Source: Uloborus plumipes
Taxonomy: Eukaryota > Arthropoda > Arachnida > Araneae > Uloboridae
Direction: 5' to 3'
NCBI GenBank assembly: GCA_038373865.1
Contig: JAXGGA010005824.1
Coordinates: 1 to 64,000 of the forward strand
DNA length: 64,000 nucleotides
Part shown: positions 23,370 to 36,084 of the stretch, piece by piece
Numbering within the stretch: the first letter of the stretch is position 1
How the letters are laid out: each line of letters begins with the position of its first letter
Made by a program: the position numbers and the translations under genes
The notes under the pieces: generated by a model
Databases searched by the model: none
Seen by the model: only the letters and a program-made list of their open reading frames with translations
Told to the model about the DNA's origin: nothing

Positions 23370-26300
23370 TATCTAAATTCTGTGGAGAAATATCTTGTCA
23401 GCAGTAGTAAAATAACCAACTGACATAAGTAATGTAATCAGGTACAACAATACATACATTTACACATTACTGAGGAGCCTAGCTGGGCCTTACTATCCTT
23501 TACCACATTCTCCTGTGCTTTATGAACTCCATATATGTGCCCAAGTATATGTGGCCTTGCCACGACGAGGTTAAACATGTGGTTCTCAGTTATTGTTTTT
23601 CTTTAATTCAGTACAAAAAGCAGAAGTATGTCATTTCTAGTAAACTACTTATCCTTCATGCTATGCTAAAAATTAGCAAGCATTATTTGTGTTGAGCTAT
23701 AAATAATGCAGGGGTGCCAACTCCCTTCCTGAGGCTGATGGTGCACCCCCTCAAATGTTGAGGGGCACCTATTTTATTTAATTTCTATTGTACTGGATAG
23801 TTTCTGGACTGAGAATAAAATTATGAAGATGGGGGAATTCTGCTTCTGCGGTTCGACCGATTTTCACTTTTTTGAAATCTTTCAAAAAAACTCATATTTG
23901 TTTCTGAGTGTCAGGATTTTCTATGTTAAAATTTAAAAACAGATCTATTGAAAATTACAGGAGAGAGATTGACAGCTTTAGGAATAGTTGTGTTTCTTAT
24001 TACTGTAGATATAGTGGTGAAGTTCATCCCAGGCTCTCGAGGAATCTCTTTTTGTGTTTCTGTGAGCAACTACATTTGATGGAATTTTTGAGGTTTTTTG
24101 GGTGGCATCTTTTGTTATATGTATTTTTTTATTCAAAGATTCAGCTTTGTCTTTAACTCTGTGTTAAATAATTTGTAAAGGCTAACACTTCAGCAAATAT
24201 ATTTTTTCTAATTACGAAGTTGTTGTGTATTATTTCTGCATTGCTTTGCTTTTGAGCCATTTTATATTTCACCATGCATATTTTGTTGAATCATTGCTTA
24301 CCAGATGCTTACCAGAGTCATTATTTTATTTAGTCCTTCCCAGTATGAGGTTTTTTTCCCCTGGGTTGAACTAACGGTTAAAATTTTATTTTGTTTATTC
24401 TTTTGCATTTTATTGAAGTGCAGTGTTAGCAACAATGTGAGTCTAGCGAGTTTCCTTGTGAGGTTTTAAGTTTAAATTTAGCGCCTATTATTATTAAAAT
24501 TAGAAAGGAAGCATAAAAGAGAGGGTGATTATGTAAGAGAATAAACAAAGTATTGATTGCAACTATTAAACTTGGTAAGCTGTTGTAAGAAAAGAAAACC
24601 AGAATAAAAGGTGAAACGTAAAGCTCGAATGTAAGAAATAAAAAGCTAAACTGTGTCTCTTCCTTAGATTGAAAAAGTGGAAAACCCTTAGAGAAAGGTA
24701 TGTTGCACACAATTAACTGAAACTTTCTTTTGTATTCATTGTGAGATGATAGACTTTATGATGGTGTTATTTTATGTTTGCATAATTTTTATGCTTGGTC
24801 ATTAAAAAACAAGTGGGATATTTGATTTTTCTGTGCAAGGTGCAGGATTTGTCTATATGCCGATATCTTTGGTAACTCAACAAGTTTTATTAGGCAAGTA
24901 AAATCGATGTTTGAAGTAAAAAGTATTCACCTAATAAACAACTTTTGTTGATCCTGTAAAATTTTTCTGATGGGGAGCTTACTAAATGGGTGGATGTTGC
25001 TCATAACTCAACTTCGATAACACTAAATTTTTAGTTTGTAGGATACTAAATTAGAGATTCAAACAGCATTTCTCAGATTATTTTCTAGCCATCATCTGCT
25101 TATGTTCGCTCATTAAAAGAGGGGGGTGGGGGGAGATATAACCAAAAAAACGCACACAATAGTGACAATAAGAAATCAAAACTATTTTACCAAAGAACTT
25201 TTGCAATATACTGGATGTACTTAATCCAAGTAATGAAAAAGAGTGTTAGTCAATGATGAGATGAATAATGATCTTTAAATTTCAAAACTACTCTCAATTA
25301 ATTTATGGTCAAGGAATTATTAATATTTTTTAGTTATAGCATGTTAGTTATTTATACATAGTCATCCTGCGTACTTTATTCTATTAAAGCTGTGGAAATG
25401 GACCCTTCTTTATTTTGTTAACTTGGACCTTCATCACCAGAAGTATTTTGTGGCTGTTGTAGAAATATCTTACTGTGAAAGTAGAATTTCCTTCCTATGG
25501 GGTTTCCTGCAAAAGTGTCAAAGTGTAAAGCCATTGTTTTGCCTCAAATATAGTTTTGATATCTGTTATGAATAGCAAGAAAATGTAATAGCAAAACTAA
25601 TTTGACTTATCTTGCTAGTCCAATCACTAAGTGAGCATAAATTATAAAGTTTCAATATTAGTGATAGACATTAAGGTTGTGTGCAATTGTCAAATTAAAA
25701 AAAAAAAGTCATACTATTCTGAAATTTTAACATTAGATTTTTTGATGAAAAGGCTTACGGACTACTCCAAACTCCAAAACATTTTGCGTTCTCTAGGGAA
25801 AAACTTAACCAAAATCTAGATTGTAAGATTTTTTTTAATTCAAGATAATAATTTGCTAATATTTGATGACAGTCATCAAATTTTTCAGATGCTATAGATA
25901 ACAATAAAATTGATTTTATTCAATAAACTGTCAAAACATTGGTATTATAGATAATGATGAAGGATGTGAATAACTATTGGTTTTACAATGGCCTCGCATA
26001 ACTATTAGCATTGTTTGGAAATTGACGAGAACAAAACAAGGCTCTGTCCTTCCATGGTGCTCTTTGTAAACTGAAATGCCAATCAATTGTTGTCCTGTAT
26101 TAAAATAAATGTATACTGATATTTGTGTGATATTTCCATGACTTCATAAAAACATAACACTCCATTAAAACTTATACAGCAAGCTGCAAACATGTTACTA
26201 ATATCTTACATTTGTGACACGATTAAAAATAGATCTCATACTGAAATACATTAAACAATTGTGTACCATTTTATACTACTAATATTTGCAGCAACTTAAT

Positions 26301-29300
26301 CAAAATGTTTTAAAACATGAGACATTTAAATGCTTGCAGTCTTTATAATCTTATAACCAATTTTTAATGTGAACACTGATACATAACATGTTCTGCTTTA
26401 AACTATTTCTTATTTCAAAGAGAAAGAAAAAAAAAAAAATCTGTGAATTCAAGTCACATTTTATTTATTTTTATTTGTTTATTTATTTAGTTTCAAAACC
26501 TTTAGAATAATTCAATAGAGTTATGAATTTTGCAAAAAAAAAAACTTCAACTTTCGTTTTAACCCATGCATTTTCAAAGTAAAGAAAAAAAATGTGCTAC
26601 GAAACCCTTTTACGTGAACCCTTTTAGTTTTAATCTCATTTTTAATGCAAGCCTTAAATAGCTGATTAAACTCTATTAATATACACTAAGGAAACATTCC
26701 TTGTATTCTTAAATTCGCATTTTTCAAATGTTTGAATTCTTAAATTATTTCTGAAAACTAAACACACACTAGCATTTGGGGAAAATGATGTGTGTATGTC
26801 TGCAGCGTTAGTGTTGTCTACTGTGGTTGAGTATGTGGCTCTTGAGTACATGTTCTGTTATGAATGAGTATAATGTTTGAAAGAAACATATTTATTTTAT
26901 GCACAAAAAGTCTTTTCTTTTGCTTTCTTAGATCATGTATCTTGTTTCTAAAACTCTGCAGTTCTATGTTTGTTTTCTACAAATATGCATTTTAAACTGA
27001 GACTTGATGTACTTTATGTACTTTTGTAAAGGAGATGGATGTTGATATGTTGCAATGCTGTTGGTTATTTATAACCTCGAATTTATACTCATGCTCTTTT
27101 TATTATGTTGGATATTGGATGACTTTTTTGACTGATATAAATTGCTACATTACTTATTCTGCAGTCTTTCTCTTATTGATTTCTTTTTGCGATACCGGAC
27201 CAGAAAGATCCTTTTTTCTTCATCTTGGTGGCATATTGCTGCATTTCTTTATCTCTGGACCCAGGAAACTTTTCATAACCATGATGGTAATGTATTTGTC
27301 TCTAATGAGAAATGGTATGTAAAAAAAAAAAAAAAAGAAATTTATAACTTTTGTTGTGTTTGCTTTTTTGTTTGTGTTATGCATTTGACTTTGATCCTCT
27401 GCATTTCCATATTGTCTAAAAAGCAAAAAAGAAAGCAGTCATATTTGCTCTTGGTAGGCTCTTGAGATGCGTTGGCCCGTTACCTCCCTAACTCTCTCTC
27501 TGTGGAAAGGTGCCTTTAATTTGCGTAACTCGGGCAGTTGGTTCTATGTGCTACGAAAGGCATGGGTAAGACTTAATTGTTAAATGTGTGTTTGTTTGCT
27601 GCTCACAGTGGTTCTCAAAGATGCTGGTTAATAATTAAATCATGGCTATGCTTAGACAGCATTTAAAATCTTAAAAGCATCATTCCCTGCATGAATGCAT
27701 TATTTATTTTTCGATCCAAGAGCATATTTAACCCATTTTAATTAAGCATTTGTTTTAAGAAGTTATATATATATTTTTACATTATATTTTCTTTTACTGT
27801 TTGGTTCTCACCAAGTTACAGCCGGGGAATTTAACCCAGAGAAGCCTTGGTTTGAAGTCGTACTGTCTATCTTTTAATGTTAATGTATGTGTGACCAAAT
27901 TCTCAAACAAGAAAATCCCTGGCTTAGTGTAATCCCCCTGCCGCCTCCCCCCTTTACACACATACACTCAAGAAAGCAAGGATTGCACTAGTGATCTTTA
28001 CAGTTATTGTCTAAATTTTTTAACTGGTACTCCATAATGCTGCAATAATCCTGTAGGGTGATGTACCCGTAAAGAACAACCTAAGCTTACGAATCATTAT
28101 GGATTCACTCATATTTCTCTGTGGGCATTGAAAAGTTTGGGCTGTAGTTTCCTGTGAAGTTTCTTGTGGATTCGTCATAGAACATAAATTTCCACCTTTT
28201 AGCTGCCTACCTTTGGGTACCGGGATATTTCGTTCTATCAGCTTCTTCTTGTCTTAACAGTTACTCCTATTGGATATTGTTCCACTTTCTTGTTGGTACA
28301 CCAACATGATCTATGATTCTGTAACTCTCAATACTAGTAAAATGCTGTTAGTATCGTTCATTGTTACACTGGTGAGATGAGCACCTATACTTTGGTTTCC
28401 TAAGTCTGATAAGTAGCCCATTACATCATGTAGTAGGTAGTGTCATTTCATTTAGAGACATGTAGCAACTTTAAAAATTAGATCATAACATGTGGCTGTC
28501 ATGAACTTGCAATATTTTTAGTGAACTTGTCCTTTATTGAGTAAATGTCCCTTCTTTCAATATATTTTGCCCCTCTCTTTTGTCACACAGTGTCACTCTT
28601 CACTATACTCCCTCCTCTTGTCACATGTCATGCTATATAACATAAAACATTTTTGAAAAAAAAAAACTTATTTCAACCATAATATGTCACATTTCTTGTC
28701 AAAAACTCGAATATTGCAAATCCTCTCACTGTACAAAGCATGACATCATTTGTAGATGACCCTTTAGTACTTTTTTTTTACAAAGAAAGAAAGCACAGAA
28801 TTTTTAATAAACTTGTATTTTTAAGCAAGTAAAACAAGCAAGTATTTTTAAGCAATTTAAATATTGACAGTAAAGTTCCCTTCCACCTCATGCAAACATC
28901 AAAAAACAAAATATTAAAAAAGCACTTGATTGAACTTTTAATTTATTTCCCTTTAAAAGAACAATGCTGAAATTTTATGAACATATCCACTCTTTTATAG
29001 CATTGTTTTATTTTTTTCATGTACTTTATTATACTACTACTCTATTATTACTCTTACCTATAATTAATCACTAACTTTACCTGACTTTAAATCGAACACT
29101 TTAGTTGACACGTTTGATTTTACACATCAAGAATCTGTAATACTAAACTTTTCATTTCCAAGAAATTCAGCAAAAAAATAAAAGAACAGTGCTGTCTGTC
29201 TACTAACATAGTGAATACCACATGATTATTTATAGCCATTTTGACTTAATTTTCCTTTTAAGTTGATACTATTACTTCTACTACTTTTTTTTTTGTTTCC

Positions 29301-29798
29301 TTCGCATCTTTCATATGCTTGGGAGAGACCTAAACAGTAAAAGGAAAGCACAGTAGCTCGTTTAAAATCTTCAATTTTTTTATCACTTGTTTTAAATAGC
29401 ATTTATGCAAGTCAAAGTTTGTGGGTCAATTTATTTGGGCTTAATTTTAATTGCATATCTTTGGATTTTTGAGTCAAAATTTTATAAGAAAATTTCATTT
29501 AAGTAAAAATTAAAATGGGTTAAACTATCCACTAAGTGTGTGTGTATGAATGAGTATGGATGGTTTTATCTATTTTTAACGATTGCTGTTTGTTATGAGG
29601 AATTATTGGTGCGATAGAATGATATTACTGTTCAAAAACAGTTATAAATTTCAACTGCATGAAGTAAGATTTCATTAATATTTTCTCTAATTAATATACA
29701 ATTTGAGAACTACTGTTTTTGAAGTACTTTATGAAAGTAATTGCAGTTTTAAAACCTTTTGCTACCAAACTTATTCGTTTCTTTTAATTTTATTTTAG
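23370..29798. other. HSF intron 5, unassigned part
   Basis: Apart from the repeat at 28560-28760, this long intron shows only AT-rich sequence, short homopolymers and frames without recognisable products. No exon encoding the HR-C zipper was found here. Confidence 0.5.
28560..28760. repeat. Inverted relative of the 9.0-9.6 kb repeat
   Basis: The reverse complement reads TGTGACATATTATGGTTGAAA, ACATGTGACAAGAGGAGGGAG and GTGACACTGTGTGAC, matching the order of motifs in the array at 9010-9645. It lies in HSF intron 5. Confidence 0.65.
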
Positions 29799-30805
29799 AA
29801 GTAGAAGCAATTCCACCAATTCTCGCATTGAGCTAAAGACTTCTCCAGTCAGTTCTCCAGCCTCGAGCCAAAGGTTGCACCTCTCACCACCATGCACATC
29901 GCCATCTGAAAGAAGCCCAGTCCCCAGTTTCAGTCCTGTACAAAATGGTATTTCACCAGTTGCCATAGTTGATGAGACGACTTCAGACGTCCCACTGACA
30001 AATTTAATGTCCAGCTCTTTTGCTCCAAAAATAGAAAATGTGTGCACCGAAAATGGAATGTTTACCATTAGCTCAATTTTAAGAGAAAACGCATCATCTG
30101 TGATGAATGAAAAGCAATCATTGGTTGATGAACATTCATCCATGATGCCATGCTCATCCAGAATGAATGAGGATCCTCCTCCTATGTCATCATTGATTAA
30201 CAATTCGCAAATGATAAACGAGGGGTCTTCTACTAGAATGAGCATTGAAGGGCCTTCACAAATTCTATTCCACAAATGTTGAGCAAAATGAAACAACCAT
30301 CCATGGAGCCTTCACAAATTATTACTGAACAAATCTCACTAGGCCATCAGCAAACTAGGAATGATCAACCCCCTCGACTAAGTGAAAGGTTGCAAATGCT
30401 GAATGAAAGGTCCGCTTCAGTCATGGAGGAAGCTACTTTAATGGAAGCACCAAGTACATCATTAATAATGAACAAATCTCCTTTGATGAACGAGGAAACA
30501 GTATCAATGATGGAAAGTCCATCATTGGTGAATGAAAAAACAATGATGAATCGATCATCATTGATACATGATGCACCTGCAGTAGACAGGCCTCCTATGA
30601 TGAATGAAAAGCCATCTCTAATCATGAACCAATCGCCATTGATTACTGAAGCATCATCTTCCATGATCAACAGACCGTCTATAACTAGCACGAGGCCATC
30701 TTCGGTAGTTCACAACAGAGCCGCAATGATGAGTGGTGGCACCTCAATCCGTAGCAACGGTGGTTGTTTGAGCAGAGATGGGAAGTTAGCTTCAACTTAT
30801 TTTCC
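29799..30805 (+). CDS. HSF: Heat shock factor, large Met-Asn-Glu-repeat exon with frame break
   Basis: This 1007-nt exon lies between a TATTTTAG acceptor and a CC/GTAAGT donor, far longer than its neighbours. It starts in frame from the previous exon (SRSNSTNSRIELKTSPVSSP, then Ser/Pro-rich sequence with SPSERSPVPSFSP). From about 30090 it becomes a degenerate repeat with units such as SSVMNEKQSL, SRMNEDPPP, SQMINEGSS, SPLMNEETV, PPMMNEKPS and SPLITEASS. The incoming frame meets TGA at 30280-30282. The frame one base back is open from 30249 to the donor, carries the same kind of repeat and joins exactly to the next exon. One base is therefore missing, or the reading shifts, within 30249-30279. 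No slippery heptamer is seen. An assembly or allelic single-base deletion is the simplest view; a tiny cryptic intron or a damaged allele is possible. Confidence 0.8.
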
Positions 30806-31829
30806 GTAAGTTTTTTAATTCTACATTTACAAAATTAATTAGATTCTTGATGCTTTCTTTGAAATGATTATCACAGACAATTGCTTTTTATACACCTTTG
30901 TTTCTTGTTACTAAGTGAGCTTCCCCCTACTCTTTTACATGACCGATAGTTTTGCTCAAAACATCAATTTTTATTGTAAAAAGTCTGAGACTTTATTCTT
31001 CAACCAATCTGAATAGCCATGTTACATAATTCTGCAGAATAATTTTCGCTGTCCTCCTAGTAGCCAAGGTATTAAGGTTCCATAATGTTAAAAAAAAAAA
31101 TTGTGCTTCATAAAAAAAAATGATTTTTTTTCTCCTTTACATTATGCCAAATTTTGTTTATATTTTTAAATATCCGTTGCATCCTGCAAATGTTTTAACT
31201 GTTTTGAAAGTTATAAGTTATGTTAACCTTCGTGATTTTAAACTGACCAATTTTATATTCATTTGAATCTTATTTTTGGGAAAATAAAAAAATGGAAGAG
31301 AAAATTACTGAAATAGATAAAGAATTTAAAATTTGCAAAACATTTCAACTTAAAAATGTTTCTAGAAAAGCTATCAGGTATCTCAAAAAGCACAATACAA
31401 ATAACATGAAAGCATTATGCAAGTTCAAACAATAATACAACTTTTGTTGGTCAAAAATATTCATCTATGAAAAACTGAATTGAGAACTTTAGTTTAAGTA
31501 AGCATGTTCTTGTGTGTGTGTGTGTGTGGGGGGGGGGGGCATTACATATATCGAACAATATTTTGCTATTTGGCTCAAGATTTTTTGTCGTTTTTTTTTT
31601 TTTTCTTAAACCAAATATTCTTTGAACTCAAAGTCATATTTAATGTTGAAAGCGTATTCAAAACTACAACTAAATTGCTGTATGAATAAAAGGAATGTTT
31701 ATACTTGATTAAAAGTAAGGTTCAATACAACAAAACATTGTATGTTTTATCTCTATATTTTAATATTATATTACTTAGTTAGTTTCCATTATAAATTGTT
31801 TCTTATTGTTTTTATAACTTATATTTCAG

Positions 31830-31917
31830 AAATGGTAAGAATGCAGTGACTGACATGAACTGGGCTTACAATCCAGAGCCATATACAAATGAAGCAAATA
31901 TAGAAAATTGGCTTGGA
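31830..31917 (+). CDS. HSF: Heat shock factor, C-terminal exon with acidic/aromatic motif
   Basis: The exon follows TATATTTCAG. Its first base completes the Pro codon begun in the previous exon, and 29 codons follow: NGKNAVTDMNWAYNPEPYT and then NEANIENWLG, ending at GGA/GTAAGT in phase 0. The aromatic and acidic residues (W, Y, W, E, D) recall the kind of sequence found in activation domains; that role is inference. Phase agreement with both neighbours supports the exon despite the absence of a named domain. Confidence 0.8.
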
Positions 31918-32831
31918 GTAAGTATTCTGAAATAATTTCATCACTCTTAAATTCTTTGCTTATTTTCAGAAATTCTTTTCCAATAAGTACTGTATAAAAA
32001 TCTTGGGTGTGTTTGGTATGAAGGAGAACGGTCAGAGGTCATTTATGTAACAGAATGCAGTTAAAAATTTATACTTCAATGAATCTGGCATAATCTATTA
32101 TTCAGCCATCTCTTACCAACTGTATGCAAACAAAAATGCTTGTTGCATTTTTGTTTGGATACAGAATGTATTTGTATGATTGTATGATAAAATTCACCCA
32201 AAATTTATGCACAATTTAGATGACCATTTTTTAATATTAATAAGTCAAATTAAGAAGGGAAGAAGAAACTTCTTGATGTAAACAGCATATAGTGTTAATA
32301 TTTATTTAATCTTTTTCAATGATGCAAATAATCCTATGCACTAAAATTTGAATTTTATTCAAAGCATTTTTCCCCCCTTTTGAAAATTAGGATAAAGCAT
32401 TTTTCCCTCTTTTAACAATTACGATATTTATTATAAGTTTATAATCATTTTTAAGTATCAGTATCTAATACAAACTATCTTAAGACATAACAAAATAGTA
32501 ATAAATGCAAGATGATGAAACAAAAAAAAAAAAAAAACAAAGTTTCAACTCTTAATTTTACTGAACTTTTATTTCACTCAAATTTTTGATAATATATTAG
32601 TTGTAGCATTTGAAATGTCAGACATATTTTTTAACAACTAAAAAATGATTACCTTTAAAATCTGAAGATTTATTGCATATCGCTTTGAAGAAAACATTTA
32701 TGTTGTTGAAATCAACATTGATTTGCTACAAAAATCAATTTGAGTTATTTTGCAATGTCTGATTAAAGACAAAAGGACAAGTGCATAATTAGGTGCTGTA
32801 CCGAAATTCTGAAGGAGTTTTCAGCTTTATA

Positions 32832-33543
32832 CAGTAGAACCTTTCAACAATGGGCATCAAGGGGACCGAACATTTTGTCCCTTAGAGTTGTCTCTTCTTC
32901 GGAGGTATTTGAGTTGATGCATGTAGCATTTTAACTCAGAATAATTTTATACTACCAGAACATAAATTGTTGATATTTTAGAATCAACACTGAAAATATT
33001 TTACATACACCACATAAAATTCAAAATCAATCAAATTAAAAATTTTACTTTTAAAAAATTAAATTTATTCAAAAATTTGATAATTGCAAAGTTTTGTAAC
33101 TTACTAAATAATTTGTTTCATGAATTTGTTGATGTCCTGTAATTAACAATACAGTATCTCTTAAATTATAATTACTGTTCACAGTTCAAGTTTTCTATAA
33201 AAAGCTTGTCATGGGCAGTTGCGGAGCTGATCCAACATGCATAAATTGATCAGAGACATACTTATAAATTGCAGCAAGAATTTTAGAATATATATTTGCT
33301 TCTTTGTACATGTCAGTGTCAATCTTCTACCAGTTGATTTTAAGACAATAAGAGCGAGATAGAGAACCTTGAATTCCAGTTTCAACACCTCTTATTTTTT
33401 TATACATTAATTTTTCCCTGTAATTAAAGGATAGAGTGTCCCTTCTTTTGAGGCAAGTAAATGCATGGAGATTTTTATTCAAAGGGACTGGGACTTAAAA
33501 CAATTGCCCCCTAAATAAAGGTTCCCTTAAGGGAGGTTCTACT
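32832..33543. mobile_element. pogo/Tigger-like element in HSF intron 7
   Basis: It starts TA-CAGTAGAACCTTTCAACAA and ends at AGGGAGGTTCTACTTA, whose reverse complement begins GTAGAACCTCCC. The ends are imperfect (the terminal CTG has become CTT), and no transposase is visible. CAG-starting ends next to TA are typical of pogo/Tigger elements. Confidence 0.6.
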
Positions 33544-33760
33544 TACCAGTAACTTTTTGAGTCATAGGAGATACTCACACAAACAGTTGCCCTGGCGAAA
33601 GTCTTTAAAATTTACTTTGAATTGGACAAAACGTAATTTTTGGTTGTACATAAGTATGTGCATTCTTAAATGAAGGCAGGCAGCTGAAACATAAATAAAA
33701 ATTGATGCTCAGTTAAGTAATTTAGGTTAAAATTTTAGTAGAGAAGTTTTTGTGAATATA

Positions 33761-33944
33761 CAGTCAAACCTCGACATCTCGAATTCGAAGGGAGCAGTCA
33801 AAAAATTCGAGTTATCGAAAATTCGAGTTATCGAAATTCCTTGAATAGTGGACAAAGGGAGGGGGTACTGCAAGTTTATGCGAAAAAATAGTGCATGTAT
33901 CTTTGAAAGTATAAATTAAACACTTACTTTTTCATTTCGTTATT

Positions 33945-33992
<48 letters not shown>

Positions 33993-34632
33993 AGAATCAA
34001 TGCTGGTTTGCTTTAAATTCAAGTCTTTTCACGTTCAACTACAATTTCTAAATGAGAAAGTATTCTAAAAGTATCTTTTGTCATACCTGAACGAGATTCA
34101 ATAAATCTTCGTAACACATTAGTAGCAGATAAGGCTTCTTTGCTTTTTGGTTTTTCGTAAGTTTTGCAGATCTCTTCATGCTCTTCGTGTTCTCCTGCCC
34201 CCCCCCTGACCACACACTACAACTTCTTCAACTTTTAGAAAGTCTTGAAATTCCATTTCATTCAGATTTCTTAGTTAAGAAAGCCGTCCACAGTTTCATA
34301 ATTTATGTCACATACGGTGGCATGCTCTTCATTCTTCACGAACCCAGCAGCTTTCGTAAAGCAATTCCAATACGTGACATCTGAATTGATTGCCCATAAA
34401 ACAGAATGGAAATAAAAAATGCACGGTTACACACATTTTGGGACAAAGAAAGAGAAAATGGAATTCGAATGAAAATAAAATATTTCGAGTTATCGAGGGT
34501 TTAAATCTGGAAATTTCGACTTAACAAGGTAATTTTAGCATTGACAATATAGGATGCATAAAGGGAAAGAAAAATTCTTCGAGATATCGAAAAATTCGAG
34601 TTATCAAGGTTCGAGTTATCGAGGTCCGACTG
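33761..34632. mobile_element. pogo/Tigger element with transposase remnant
   Basis: An 872-bp element with ends CAGTCAAACCTCGACATCTC and GTTATCGAGGTCCGACTG, flanked by TA on both sides. Copies of ATTCGAGTTATCGAA lie just inside each end. It holds a poly(A) run of about 48 bases at 33945-33991 and a C-terminal transposase fragment on the - strand at 34019-34213. Confidence 0.88.
34019..34213 (-). pseudogene. Tigger/pogo transposase C-terminal fragment
   Basis: The - strand frame reads EICKTYEKPKSKEALSATNV followed by LRRFIESRSGMTKDTFRILS and an ending in LEIVVEREKT. The pattern of a leucine-rich helix SxEALxxxxxLRRFIExxxG and a closing LExxVExE helix resembles the end of CENP-B-like Tigger transposases. 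The helix-turn-helix and DDE parts are gone. Its place inside a Tigger-type element supports the call; the domain match is from memory. Confidence 0.6.
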
Positions 34633-34837
34633 TAGTATACTCCCGATTATCTGTGGAATTGAGTGGCTCAGGTATTACAGATAGCGAAAAAAGGCTTAAA
34701 ATAAGGGGTAAAGATAGTAAAAATTATATTTTGCTTAAAAATAATTGTATTGTAAATAAAACCTGATATAAACAGTGAAGATAAATGCAGTATTAAAAAT
34801 GATTTGTACTTTTAGTTCTTAAGCACATGAACTGTAT

Positions 34838-35088
34838 ACTGCCGTGCTAAGCACGAAAGTCGTATCTGCACTTTTTGACAAAATTGAGTTATCGCCACGA
34901 GGTGGCTCTTTGTGACGTATTTTACCAAAATACAAAATTATATGGTCATTTGAGAACGGGAAATATTTTTTGAAAAGATCTGAAAAAGTTTCATCTGAAT
35001 CAAATACATGGTGGCGCAAAACTTTAAAGAGTTATATCTCAGTTTGAGCTCGACTGCAGATACCACTTTTGTGCTTAGCACGGCAGTA
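34838..35088. mobile_element. Nested Tc1/mariner-type MITE
   Basis: A 251-bp element whose ends ACTGCCGTGCTAAGCACGAA and TTGTGCTTAGCACGGCAGT extend to about 34 bp of nearly perfect inverted match, reaching GTATCTGCA on each side. TA lies next to both ends. It sits inside the Tigger-like element at 34635-35496, so it is younger. Confidence 0.88.
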
Positions 35089-35190
35089 TAAAGGAATAGT
35101 GCTTATAATAAGAGCCAGGTAAAACAATTTTTTCGATAAAGAACGCCGCACTCTTCTGTAAGAAATTTTAAGCAAAAACAACTAATTTAA

Positions 35191-35403
35191 CCCTGACATT
35201 TTTTTTTCCAAAGATACTTTGTATACTGGTTACACGGCTACAGAACATGCTTTACAATGGTTATGTGCTGCAATCTGTTAGTAGTGAATAGAAACAATAC
35301 CACAGTAATAATTGAACACTATTATTTGGTTGAAATGTTCATTTTTGGTCAATTCAAGCACTTTTTGGACCATCCCTAAAAAGGGACGCTAGGCATAAAT
35401 GGG
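35191..35403. mobile_element. Possible piggyBac-type remnant
   Basis: GGCATAAATGGG-TTAA at 35392-35407 repeats the right end of the element at 8140-8663, and TTAA-CCC occurs at 35187-35193. The left end, however, matches poorly beyond CCC. This looks like an aged relative or a solo end. Confidence 0.45.
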
Positions 35404-35650
35404 TTAATTTCACTGAAAAATTATTTTTCCCCTGAGATCCTTGCTTATAATCCACCCCCACCGTTAATCGCATCGTGGATAATTGAGAGTATACTGTACT
35501 TTTTATACTTGGTATAAGCAAATAAAAAGTGATAATGCCAGACTTTAGTCCATTATCACACATAAATTGAATGATTACTCAAATAAGTTCTTTCATTTGA
35601 TAGTTACTTTGTTATTCATAATGAGCTTGAATTTTCTTTTTCTTTTTCAG

Positions 35651-35698
35651 CAAATTTTCAAAACTGACAATCTTGTTGCTGGATGCAGCTTACCACAA
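35651..35698 (+). CDS. HSF: Heat shock factor, 16-codon C-terminal exon
   Basis: A 48-nt, phase 0-0 exon after a strong polypyrimidine tract and TTTTTCAG. It reads QIFKTDNLVAGCSLPQ and ends at CAA/GTATGT. It continues the frame of the previous exon exactly. If the following intron were retained, the protein would end 16 hydrophobic residues later at a TAA at 35747-35749, giving an alternative C-terminus. Confidence 0.7.
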
Positions 35699-36084
35699 GT
35701 ATGTATGATTTTGGTCCTGTTTTATACCTTGAAGTTATTAAATTTATAATCTGGTTATAGAGACTTCAGTGTTTTTGAGACTTACAGTTGAAAAACAGAA
35801 TATTATCGACATTTTCTTGAATATAATTACTTTATTACATTAATATCTTTAATGAAAACTCTTAATATCTACTTATATTAATAACTGGGTATCTTTCTCT
35901 CTATCTATCTTTCTTTTTATCTATCTATGTCATGCTTTTTTCTCTTGAATGCCAATGAACTGAAAGTCGAACCGGCTACCGATAGATTGGTAATTTTTCA
36001 GGCTTCATTAGTTTTAATTTGTATGACTATGAGATTGTAATTAAGATATCAATTAATAAGTAGTCAAATTTAAAGCGACATGTC

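Larger units (their letters stand above)
34635..35496. mobile_element. Tigger-like element interrupted by other elements
   Basis: The left end GTATACTCCCGATTATCTG abuts the previous element. The right end reads GATAATTGAGAGTATACTG followed by TA at 35497. It is related to the elements at 45297-45546 and 56572-56933, which share the CAGTAAACT(C/A)CCGATTATC type of end. Two smaller elements lie inside. The first bases of the left end are missing at the junction. Confidence 0.7.

Noticed and set aside
27035..27465. Two overlapping hydrophobic open frames on the + strand
   Set aside because: T-rich intron sequence gives hydrophobic codons in several frames; there are no splice signals or homology.
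29790..30296. 168-codon open frame on the - strand
   Set aside because: It lies antisense to the HSF repeat exon. The skewed, repetitive codon content there keeps the opposite strand open; the translation shows no domain. The same applies to 30365-30691.
33945..33991. Long poly(A) run considered as a retrotransposon tail
   Set aside because: It lies in the middle of a TA-flanked Tigger-type element with both ends present; more likely a slipped homopolymer.
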